Part shown: positions 45,228 through 55,581 of the stretch, piece after piece
How the letters are laid out: the number at the start of each line of letters is the position of its first letter
Numbering within the stretch: position 1 is the first letter of the stretch
Source: Sphagnum compactum
Taxonomy: Eukaryota; Bryophyta; Sphagnopsida; Sphagnales
Direction: 5' to 3'
Assembly: GCA_965153455.1 (NCBI GenBank)
Contig: OZ234493.1
Span: 20,822,213-20,886,212, forward strand
DNA length: 64,000 bases
Position numbers and translations under genes: made by a program
The notes under the pieces: model-generated
The model's input: the letters and a program-made list of their open reading frames with translations, nothing else
The model's database searches: none
Told to the model about the DNA's origin: nothing

Positions 45228-47948
45228 TTATTTGTGACATCGTTTAGTACGTACATTTGTGTGATTGAACATTGTTTCATGCCAATCATTGAGCCGTTTG
45301 ACACTATTTCCCAATCCATCTTCTACACGGTGTAACACCAATCCTGGGTGTGAAATTGCATTTGCCTTTGTGAGGCGTATGTTACGAATATTACATGCCA
45401 ATACTCTCATGTGTGAGGTGGCATGTTCACAAAGTGTCACATCGCCTTCTTTACATTCATTTGTGATCTCTTGCATTGTAGTGACCAATTGTGCAAGAGC
45501 CCTTTCCATTGGGGTTGATGAATTTATTGTTTCATTAGACCCTACAATGGCACCCATAAGGAGATCATTTTGCTCCATGTTCATGAGCCCATCAAATTCC
45601 ATGATCCCATCATCACCTTCAAGATGATCATCTTCGTCATCATCATTGGACTCCATATCATTTGGAATATGTTGCGGGTCTGCAAACATGTGACCCAACC
45701 CTCCACGATGTGATCCATACCATGTTCCACAGTAATGAATGATATCCTCTTGAGAAATGTCTGTGCATGTGAGAATGACCTTAATTTGGTGTTTACACAT
45801 GTTCCCCCGCAATGCCCATTTGCATGTGCAACAAAACATTTCGGTGAATGGGAATTTCACCGTGTAAATAACATTGGGAAGGCGTTGGCTCCGTACGGCC
45901 CAAGCTCCATCACTCTCAAAGGTTGGTTGGTACACATGGCTGAGTGGAATAAGGGCTGCCATTTCCACACTTCGTGTAATAATGGCCTCCATAACCTTGT
46001 TTTTTATGAAACCCCTCTTTTTCATTTCCAATGTGTGCATGTAGTGGCGTGCAATGGTTGTTGTTAATCGCCACACCAATTGGTCAATTATTACGCCCTC
46101 TAAGGCCTTTTGTGTCAAGAGCAAACCAACGCTTCAATCCACCATGATATGATTCAATGCTCGCTTGGGTGTCTTGGTTGGAATGGGGCACTCTTCGAAC
46201 ACCCACCATCCATAATTCTACAAACATAAACACAATACATAAGGATGAATAACATTATACAAAATAATTTTGAATGCTAAACCATGAAAAATATTATCAC
46301 TTACCAAATTGATGGTAATAAGTCCAGAAATAGTTTGTCCACGCATCACCAGGCTTATGTTTATGAAGGCTTTCTCTCACAGCAACCCTCCCACGTTCTT
46401 TGAAGTCATCAATTGTTTTCCCATGATTGATGGGCATGTACATCACATCATGAATGTCTTGGAAGATTCCACCCCGCACTTCCACATCTTTGATTTTTTC
46501 AGTACCACGTAGGCGCCATGCTTTGAGAACATGCCAACAACAAAGGTAGATGGGAACCTTGTCCATACCCCATACGACCCTAATAAGGACACATATGCAA
46601 TAAAATCTCCATGAGTGGATGGGGTTAGTAACCCATAAAATGCATTTGAAGTAATCAAGAATTTTATGAAAGATATTAAAAAACATTTAAGGAAATAAAC
46701 ACAAAGTCGATACTAGGTATAGAACTAACCGTAATGCTTTCAATTCTTGAGGTGCATCATCAACGAGAAAACATGATGGTTTCCAATGTGGCATGTGTGA
46801 TAACATCTTCTTTTTTAATGGTTTCAACCATTCGATCAAATCTTGCACTGTTTGCCTACTTGTAATGATCCAGGCTAAAGGGACACCCGTGCGATGATCA
46901 TCAAACCCCATCAAGGTGAATAGATGGAATTTCATGTCATTTGTGCCAAATGTGGCATCCATAGAAATGACACCATTGTGACCATATGATAACATGGACT
47001 CGCATTGAGTTGGTGTTTGAATACCAATGGTGAACGGGACTTGAGTTCCATTGATTTCACCAACATCTTGGAAAAAGAACACATCTTCCGGATGTTGGAG
47101 AGCCCAAGACCGAATTGAAATTGCAGGGTTAGTGTGTAAACGCCAACTCCCTCTCTTATGTTTCCGATCCAAATATGTAATGTCTTGAAGCCGAATGAAA
47201 TCATCTCGTGTCATGCTTTGACCCGCATTCACACGTTCCCACCAAATTGCTTTATGCTTGTCATATATTTGTTTGGTCGTGTATCCTAAGCTTAGTTGGG
47301 CCCATATGTGGTCTTTCAATGCTTGTGACATGCGTGGAGCATAACAAGACATACAAGAAATGGACTCTGGGTCATGCTCACCATGTGCGAATGACCCATC
47401 AATTCGTGTATGGGCTTTATGATAAATTGTGATCTCAGCCACATCAGGTCGTGTGTATAGACGTTTGATTGAGAATGACGCTAGGCATCCTCGTTTAATA
47501 GATCGAGTGTGGGTTGAATTTTCTCGATAATCCTCTGGTCCATATCCGCATTGATACCTAAACCAAAAAACTTTCAAAACGTAAATGATTACATCTTTGG
47601 TATATGAATTATAGAAATTAAAAAGATTAATGCCATAAATGTTTACCATGTATGCTCGAGGTGGTTTTTGATAGTTGGTTGCTTGACATCTGTTTGGCTT
47701 GGAAAGTTTTTGTAAATATTCCATTCCATAGGGGTGCTTGTATCCCCTCGTTCACCTTCCAAGAATTTCGAAATGCAAACATATGGAACATAAGCAAATT
47801 GAATGGTCACTTTATTTTGCCCTCCATGGCGTATCCCAAACGTCCACACCAAGTCTTTGTTTGAGAAAGGGGACTTGGTGGGGTTTTGGACATGAATGGA
47901 ATGGCACTTTGGAACCCTTCCCATGATTGAAGGAAGTAGGACAAATTC
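45228..47948 (-). pseudogene. Mutator-like (MULE) transposase, one visible frameshift, N-terminal exon(s) uncertain
   Basis: Four exons join with GT-AG borders: 47948-47647, 47557-46730, 46579-46305 and 46217-45228. The MULE catalytic domain is clear: GVISMDATFGTNDMKFHLFT (first Asp), CFLVDDAPQELKAL (second Asp), LCCWHVLKAW (the C..H element), and QASIESYHGGLKRWFALDTK (the Glu). A SWIM zinc finger follows (CCTCKWALRGNMCKHQ), then an acidic stretch DDDEDDHLEGDD and a poorly conserved C-terminus. Near 46090, just after LKRWFALDTKGLRGR, the frame shifts by one register; downstream coding resumes as DQLVWRLTTT. Start exons upstream of 47948 were not found. The enzyme would cut and join TIR ends in the nucleus; FAR1/FHY3 are domesticated relatives. 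It runs convergent to ORF1. Confidence 0.88.
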
Positions 47949-47999
47949 CTGCACCAAGAGAATTTATAATTATCTAAACATTCATCATTGAACAAAAAC

Positions 48000-48250
48000 C
48001 CAAAATGCAATACTACATGGTTCCTTTAAAATCAATGTTGTGACTTGGGATTCCCATTACAACACCCATATCATGATATAAAATACCTACTATTCCAATG
48101 TACATAACGTACAATACTTGCATTATGAACCCATATACTAAAACAAACTTTGGCAATACCCACATTGAGCTATTAAACCTCCCATCATTGAAAAATGTTC
48201 ACATATGCAATACCCGTATTGTACCTTAAACCCATAGTGTCTAAAAACCC
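48000..48250. other. Upstream region of the transposase with CAATACCC motifs
   Basis: About eight spaced copies of GCAATACCCACAT-like motifs occur in 48005-48340. There is no coding sequence beyond the first recognised exon; further transposase exons could hide here. Confidence 0.45.
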
Positions 48251-49060
48251 CATGTAGCAATACCCACATAATGATAATTAATGCACACTGTTTAGAGGTT
48301 CAAAATGCAATACCTACCTTAAGCCATAAAACACACACTGGTTGTGGGTAGTCAATGCATTATTCGCATATGGGTATGAAAAGAAACTACAAAGAGAGAT
48401 TGAATTCAAAATATCCATGTAAAAGTATAAAACCTTTATTTATGGTTGTATATTTCAAGAAACTTGATGCCCTTTCTATATCCAATAACTAGGAAATGAA
48501 AAGAGGTTGAATTGTGAAAATAGAAACAAAAAAACAAAAGAAGTAACAAGAGACAAATGCATACCTTTAAGAATAAAAGATGACGACGTTCCACCAAAGT
48601 TTATAGTCCCAATTGAAAATGCAACCCTAAAAAATCAATATTTTACAAAACCCCATGTAGCAATACCCACATAATGATAATTAATACACACTGTTTAAGA
48701 GGTGCAAAACGCAATACCTACCTTAAGCCATAAAACACACACTGGTTGTGGGCAGTCAATGCATTATTTGCATATGGGTATGAAAAAAAAAACTACAAAG
48801 AGATATTGAATTCAAAATATCCATGTAAAAGTATAAAACCATTATTTATGGTTGTATATTTCAAGAAACTTGATGCCCTTTCTATATCCAATAACTAGGA
48901 AATGAAAAAAGGTTGAATTGTGAAAATAGAAACAAAAAAACAAAAGAAGTAACAAGAGACAAATGCATACCTTTAAGAATAAAAGATGACAACGTTCCAC
49001 TAAAGTGTGTAGTCCCAATTGAAGACGATTTAGAATGCAATTGTACTACTTCACATATGT
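48248..49060. repeat. Direct duplication of ~403 bp
   Basis: CCCCATGTAGCAATACCCAC starts at 48248 and again at 48651. The copies are about 95% alike by eye and end with AAGAATAAAAGATGACnACG and TTCCAC. Confidence 0.88.
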
Positions 49061-49472
49061 ATAAACCCTAAAATTTCCCCCCCAAATTTAGCCTACTTTA
49101 GATTAATTACTATACATTTGTGAAAACTTATTATTGATTTATATGTCGCAGCCCTAAACCTAAACCATAATCCAATAGTACTTACTTATAATAATTACAT
49201 GGAAAGAGTATTGTAATGTCCATTCAATAATAAATTAGGTAAACAAAATTTAGTAGGATTGAGGGGGGGGGGGTGGGGTGGAAAAAATGAGTAGGTAGTT
49301 AATTAGGTATTTGGTTATGTAAAAAACATAGATAGATAGGTAGTTAGGTAGATAGGCAAGTTAGTACATAAGAAACAAATTACATTATCAAGGTGACTAG
49401 GTTTGTAAAATACTTATGTCAATAGGGTGGTTGTGTATGTAGGGTAGGTAGTTAGTATAGTGGTTAAGTTAG

Positions 49473-49665
49473 TGTTATGGACCGACTACAAACAAGTGGA
49501 GAATTACAAGACAAGACAAGCTTTATTGATCCATCAACTGGTGTTGATCTGCTAAAGGGTTGTTCCCCAGACTATCTCCTTTTATAACCCTGAGCCATAC
49601 TAGTCCCAAAATATCCTAGGCCATGATATTGCCAAAAGTATCCCAAAATATCCTAGGCCATGACA
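49473..49665 (-). repeat. LTR (3' side of the chromovirus), 193 bp
   Basis: Bounded by TG...CA. It contains two copies of an internal ~37 bp unit with AAAATATCCTAGGCCATGA. Confidence 0.93.
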
Positions 49666-52584
49666 TTATCCTCTCCTCAAGCGACATCTTCTAGATGGAG
49701 CCGGTTTGTTAGGATATCGTTGGTGAAACCGATTAACTAAGTCTTGGGCATGAACTAGGTTTCCAGCAGGCTCCCAAGTAGCTTCAGAAGGAGGATAACC
49801 TCGCCAAAAGACAAGGTACAGGAGCTTTCCACGAATCTTCTTGGAGTCCAAGACCTCCTGAACTTCAAACTCTTCTTGGCCTTCAATTTCGACTAGAGCT
49901 GGGGGTTCTTGATGATGTTCTGGGATCGGGTTTTCATGATAGGGCTCAAGCAGGGAGACATGGAAAACATTGTGGATTTTGAACTGGGGTGGAAGCTCCA
50001 ACTGGCAAGCCACTAGACCAACCAATTTGGCGATTTTGAAAGGTCCGAGGCGCTTGTAATCCAACTTGGCACATGGGCGAGTGGTAGCAATGTTCTTTCT
50101 GAGAAGCCAGACCTTGTCTCCAACCTTGAAGTTTGGATGGTCCTTGCGTCGGCGGTCTGCTTGCTTCTTTTGCCACTCCTGTGTTAGCTTAAGTTCTGCC
50201 ATAAGGTTCTGTTGAACCTGTCCAAGCCTCGTGGCCCTTTCTTCAGCCGAGGGGTTTACAGAGTCTCCAGGAATTTCAAGGCTGAACCTGGGATGAAAAC
50301 CATAATTGGCAAAGAATGGACTAATCCCGGTCGATGCATGTGTTGTGTTATTATAAGCAAACTCTGCTTGAGATAGTAGGTCCAGCCAGTCGTCCTGTTG
50401 GTAGTTCACAGTGCAGCGAAGGTATTGCTCGAGTGTCTAGTTTGTCCGTTCGGTTTGTCCATCTGTCTCAGGGTGGAAAGCTGAAGATAGCCGAATGTCA
50501 ACTCCAAGAAGCTCGAATAGACGATGCCAGAACTTGGATGCAAACTGAAGACCTCTGTCGGACACAATTTCCTCGGGGAGTCCATGCAGTCGGACGATCC
50601 CGTCCAGAATTAACTGAGCTGTCTCTTCTGCCGTGATTGACTTGGAACAAGGGGTGAAATGGGCCATTTTGGTGAGTCGATCGACCACAACCAGTATTGA
50701 ATTCTTGGTTCTGACAGTAAGGAGGTCCGTGATGAAGTCCATTGCAATAGATCCCCAAGGTCGGCTAGGAATCGACAGAGGCTGTAGGAGTCCAAACGGG
50801 CGATGCCTGGGAGCCTTGGATCGAACACATGTATCACAAGACTTGACATACTCCCGTAGCATCTTGTTCATTTTGGGCCACCAATAAGTCCTTGACACTA
50901 GTTCGTAAGTCCGTGCCATTCCAAAGTGACCTGCCAGGGTGTTGTCGTGGCATTCCCTCAGGATTTTTAGGCGTATAGGTCCTTCGGGTACATAAATCAG
51001 GTTATTTCGAAGGAGAAGTCCGTCTTGCTGCTCAAATTGATCCAAGTCATCACGATTTGGGTTCCTTGGTCGTTCCTGGAGTTCCTTCTTGATGTTGGTA
51101 GCCCAGGTGTCTTCCTTAGTTGCTATCTTGATGTCCCTGACAAGGTATGAGTCTGGGAGGGTGCTGATTGTTGCTGCAACTCGAAATTGCTTGGGGTTGA
51201 GTAAAGTCTGGTTCTGCTGGCCGTAGGCCTCATCCCCCGCTCGAAGTTCATATTCTGAACGATGAGATAGCGCGTCAGCTTTCCCTTGCTGGGTGCCGGG
51301 TTGATACTGAATCTCAAAGTCGAAATCAGCTAGGAAGATAGACCAGCGTGCCTGGCGACGATTTAAGGTCTGAGTAGTTGTGAAATAAAGGAGATTCTTG
51401 TGATCTGTCAGAACTTGGACTCGATGTTGAGCTCCGGCAAGATACGGTCTCCACTGCTCGAATGCCGTGATGATTGCCAGGAGTTCCTTATCGTAGACCT
51501 GGTAGTTGATTTCGGCACTGGTTAACTTCCGTGAATAGAAAGCAACTGGATGCATCAACCCATCTATTCCAAATTGAGATAGAATAGCTCCCAAGGCAAA
51601 ATCTGAAGCGTCCGTTTCCACAATGAATGGCTTGGTAGGATCGGGATGTATCAGGATGGGTGCAGAGGTGAATGCCATCTTGAGAGTATCAAAAGCAACC
51701 TGGGCCGTTGGATTCCACGAGAAGGGCTTGTCTTTGCAAGTCAGGGTTATTAACGGTGTTGTGATCTTGGAATAGCCTTTGATAAACCGACGATAGAAGT
51801 TGGCAAACCCTAGGAAGCGTTGAACGTCCTTGACCGAGGATGGAGTAGCCCAACACTGGATGGTCTCGACCTTTGACTTGTCCATGAAAATGCCATCTGG
51901 AGAGATCACATAGCCGAGGAACGCCACTGAAGATTTGTCGAATTCACATTTTTCCAACTTGGCGTATAAGCCATGCTCCCGCAGCGTCGCAAACACCAAT
52001 CGTACATGTTTGTCGTGGGTTTCCTGGTCCTTGGAAAATATTAAAATGTCATCCAAATAGACCACGACAAATTCGTCCATGTAATCCCGGAAGATATCAT
52101 TCATCAGATGCTGAAAGACTGTGGGTGCATTGGTGAGGCAGAAGGGCATGACCGTGTATTCGAAGTGGCCATAGCGTGTGTGGAAAGCTGTCTTCCATTC
52201 ATCACCAGGGCGAATCCTGAGTAAGTTGTAGGCTCCACAGAGGTCAAGCTTGGTGAAGATCTTCCCGGTACGTAATCGATCTAGGAGACCTGAAATCAAG
52301 GGCAAAGGATATCGATTCTTTTTGGTTATCTTGTTGAGTCCACGATAATCCACACAAAGTCGAAGGGAGCCATCCTTCTTCTCGACAAACAAAATTGGGG
52401 CCCCGGCTGGAGACTTGGAATGCTGAATGAACCCCTTGGCAAGATTTTCAGTAAGGTAATCACGCAGGGCTTGGAGTTCCGGTTCCGATAGGCCATAGAT
52501 AGGACCAAAGGGTGGTGACTGTCCTTCTAGATCAATCGGGCAGTCATATGGACTAAGGGCGGGGAGCTGATCAGCATTAATCTT
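49666..52584 (-). pseudogene. Chromovirus pol: reverse transcriptase, RNase H, integrase, chromodomain
   Basis: One frame runs from just after a TAA at 52587-52585 to the stop at 49668-49666, broken by a single TAG at 50439-50437 after the integrase catalytic Glu. RT landmarks: KGFIQHSKSPAGAPILFVEK, CVDYRGLNKIT, VVYLDDILIFSKD (YLDD active site) and FLGYVIS. RNase H begins with PFIVETDASDFALGAIL. Integrase has the zinc site (H..H, then CDTC), MDFITDL, VSDRGLQF and HPETDGQTER, i.e. the D, D and E. The end has GPFKIAK and a chromodomain (YLVFWRGYPPSEATWEPAGN), which in this group directs integration by reading histone marks. The stop codon is contiguous with the LTR. Confidence 0.93.
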
Positions 52585-52589
52585 TTAAA

Positions 52590-53516
52590 AAACATCAACA
52601 AAGTCCTTGTACTTCTTGGGAAGTTTAACAGGTGTTGGTTTCGATTGGGGTTTGTGGTGTTGGCTGGGTTGACATGGATGGCGAAGATTTGAAGATTCTT
52701 AGCAGCCCGATAGAAAGGGACAGCTCTATCAACGAAGATCTGGACAGGGTTGGTTTTTTGGGCAGAATTCTTGACAAGATTCTTGACAGGACAAGGTTTC
52801 GTTCTGACCAATCGGGGGTTCTTGACTGCAGGATTTGACATAACAGACTTGATAAAACTGGAATTGGTTCCGACCCTCTTTGGGTTCTCGACCACAGGGT
52901 TCTTGGCAGGACTGGACAAAGTGTTTTTCTGAGCGTGGGGTTCTTGAGAGGTGCATCGTTGTGCGCTGAAGGTGAGGGTTCTAGATCGCCAATCAATGAT
53001 AGGGTTGTGTGCTTCTAGCCAAGGCAGACCAAGGATGATGGGATGGTGAGGGGTGGAAATGATGTTGAGAACAATCTTCTCCGTGTGCTTGCCGATACAG
53101 AGTTCTAGAGGGGTTGTCTCGTGTGTGATTGCACCAGAAGCAATGGTTCTCCCATCAATAACCTCTACCGGAACAGGGGTTGACTTCTTGACCACAGGGA
53201 TGTTGTGTTGGACGACAAATGTTTGGTCGATGAAAGAAGAGGTGGCGCCGGAGTCCACCAAAGCTGACACTTGTGGTATGTCTTCTGGAATACGAATGAT
53301 GTCCACATATTGAGTGAAACTGGGACTGGGACCAACAGCGGAACAGGAGCCTTTGCAAAGGTGGTGTTGGGTGAGATCTAGTCGCACGGCTCCTACTGTG
53401 ACTGGATGTTCTTGTTTTCGAACTCCTGGGGAGTTTCCACAGCTTGTACCTGAAGTTTGACAAGCTTTTGAGGGCATTGACGAGCTATATGCCCTGGGTT
53501 GCCACAGTAAAGACAT
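52590..53516 (-). pseudogene. Chromovirus aspartic protease region
   Basis: The retropepsin motif SALVDSGATSSFIDQTF is present, followed by HPIILGLPWLEAHNPIIDW, typical of Ty3 elements. A variable linker with repeated NPR(L/V)-type motifs (VMSNPAVKNPRLVRTKPCPV) follows. The frame changes between this linker and the pre-RT segment LPKKYKDFVDVF, and the junction with the zinc-knuckle frame upstream is also shifted. Confidence 0.88.
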
Positions 53517-53671
53517 AGATTGTTTGTCCTTCGGCGAAGTTTCTCGGCTTCTGTCAAAGATTTAAACTTAGCTGTGTCGATCTGCATCGGAGCAGGTCCA
53601 AAAGAGGTAGGTCGGGCAACTGGTGTTGTTTGGGGAACTAAGGGGAGCGTAATAGGCCGACTGTTCCAAAG
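53393..53671 (-). pseudogene. Chromovirus gag C-terminus with CCHC zinc knuckle
   Basis: [15 protein letters not shown] is a C-x2-C-x4-H-x4-C nucleic-acid-binding knuckle. It is in the same frame as gag but separated from it by one TAG codon at about 53674-53672. The frame ends at 53393, overlapping the protease frame. Confidence 0.85.
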
Positions 53672-54367
53672 CTAGGCGTTGGAGGTGACTTTCTTTTCCT
53701 GGCGACGTTCGAACAGACGATTATCACACCGAATTGCCTGGGTGATGGCTTCACTGAAGGAAGAAGGGTCTGCGAGTGTCAACAAAAGATCTTGAACATC
53801 ATCACGAAGCCCACAGCGAAACTGATCAATCAAGGCAGCTTCTCCCCAATTGACGTCACAGGCAAGCTGCCTGAATTCTGAAGCGTAGACGATGGCCGAA
53901 TGTGTCCCTTGCTGGAGGTGACGCAGCTTGTTGGCTGAAGTCCTGGCCTTATCACTGTCCCCAAATACTGCTTCAAATTTTGCCATAAAGGCGTTGAAAT
54001 CTTGTAGAAGAGGGGATGATGTTTCCAGGATGGGAGCAAACCATGCTGCAGCTGTCCCAGTGAGTAGGGTTCCAACGAATCCTACACGAGTGGTGTCATC
54101 AAAATAACGACGGGGGTGTAGTTGCATGATCAGGCGTACCTGGCTGACAAAGCCTTGAAATTTGAGGCGCGTTCCATCAAACTTTTCTGGCAGACTGATC
54201 TTGGGTTCTTGGGTGGCCATTGCAAGAGCAGGAAATACTGGGGCAGGAGGTGGTGGCTGATTCTGTAGGCGGGTCACCGAGTCTCTAAGCACGGCATTTT
54301 CTTGTTGAAGGTGTTGAAGGGCGGCGAGGATTTGAATGAGATCGATGTTGGATTCTGAGTTGTCCAT
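53672..54367 (-). CDS. Chromovirus gag, capsid region
   Basis: Starts at ATG 54367 (MDNSESNIDLIQILAALQHL), with a short coiled-coil-like helix (LQQENAVLRDSVTRLQ). The capsid-like Ty3 gag core follows: PEKFDGTRLKFQGFVSQVRL, TGTAAAWFAPILE, FEAVFGDSDKARTSANKLRH and YASEFRQLACDV. It forms the particle shell around element RNA. A nonsense codon ends it before the zinc knuckle. Confidence 0.88.
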   Translation of the reverse strand: MDNSESNIDLIQILAALQHLQQENAVLRDSVTRLQNQPPPPAPVFPALAMATQEPKISLPEKFDGTRLKFQGFVSQVRLIMQLHPRRYFDDTTRVGFVGTLLTGTAAAWFAPILETSSPLLQDFNAFMAKFEAVFGDSDKARTSANKLRHLQQGTHSAIVYASEFRQLACDVNWGEAALIDQFRCGLRDDVQDLLLTLADPSSFSEAITQAIRCDNRLFERRQEKKVTSNA

Positions 54368-54405
54368 GGTGGTAGTTCTCACACTTTTGCGCTTTCAATC
54401 TTCAA

Positions 54406-55225
54406 ACTTGAAACTTCAGATGCTTGGATCTCTCTCAATACAAGTCCAAATGACATGAAATTTCTCTCACACATATATTCCTATATGATCTATAAGATCA
54501 CAAAGTTACAGACCGAAAGAAACTTAAACAAAGGAGATATAACCAAAAAACCAGATCTGCACTTGAAACTTCAGATGCTTGGATCTCTCTCAATACAAGT
54601 CCAAATGACATGAAATTTCTCTCACACATATATTCTTATATGATCTATAAGATCACAAAGTTACAGACCCAAAGAAGCTTACACAAAGGAGATATGACCA
54701 AAAAACCAGATCTGCACTTGAAACTTCAGATGCTTGGATCTCTCTCAATACAAGTCCAAATGATATGAAATTTCTCTCACACATATATTCTTATATGATC
54801 TATAAGATCACAAAGTTACAGACCCAAAAAAGCTTACACAAAGGAGATATGACCAAAAAACCAGATCTGCACTTGAAACTTCAGATGCTTGGATCTCTCT
54901 CAATACAAGTCCAAATGACATGAAATTTCTCTCACACATATATTCCTATATGATCCATAAGATCACAAAGTTACAAACCCAAAAAAGTTTACACAAAGGA
55001 GATATGACCAAAAAACCATATCTGCACTTGAAACTTCAGATGCTTGAATCTCTCTCAATACAAGTCCAAATGACATGAAATTTCTCTCATGTATATTCCT
55101 ATATGATCTATAAGATCACAAAGTTACAGACCCAGAAAAGCTTACACAAAGGAGATATGACCAAAAAACCAGATCTGCACTTGAAACTTCAGATGCTTGG
55201 ATCTCTCTCAAAACATATCCTTTTC
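54406..55225. repeat. 155 bp tandem repeat in the chromovirus leader, about five units
   Basis: Units start with ACTTGAAACTTCAGATGCTT at 54406, 54561, 54716, 54871, 55026 and 55179 (partial). Four spacings are exactly 155 and one is 153. They lie between the gag start and the upstream LTR, in the untranslated leader. Confidence 0.95.
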
Positions 55226-55351
55226 TTTTGAAACTTTAGAGTAGAAGCGTCCTATAGTCTTCTATAACCTTTCCAAGTTTCACTCCAATATACCTCTAGC
55301 TACTTACTGAAACAACAACACAAACAAACAAGAAGAAGGAGAAGATCAAAC

Positions 55352-55581
55352 TATTATGGACCGACTACAAACAAGTGGAGAATTACAAGACAAGACAAGC
55401 TTTATTGATCCATCAACTGGTGTTGATCTGCTAAAGGGTTGTTCCCCAGACTATCTCCTTTTATAACCCTGAGCCATACTAGTCCCAAAATATCCTAGGC
55501 CATGATATTGCCAAAAGTATCCAAAAATATCCTAGGCCATGACATTGCCAAAAGTATCCCAAAATATCCTAGGCCATGACA
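55352..55581 (-). repeat. LTR (5' side of the chromovirus), 230 bp
   Basis: Nearly identical to 49473-49665 except for one extra copy of the ~37 bp internal unit, which accounts for the 37-base length difference. The interior flank on the minus strand reads GTTTGATCTTCTCC, not the common tRNA-Met primer-site sequence. Confidence 0.92.

Noticed and set aside
45265-46067. Plus-strand open frames of 110-120 residues
   Set aside because: They are antisense to the clearly coding MULE transposase exon.
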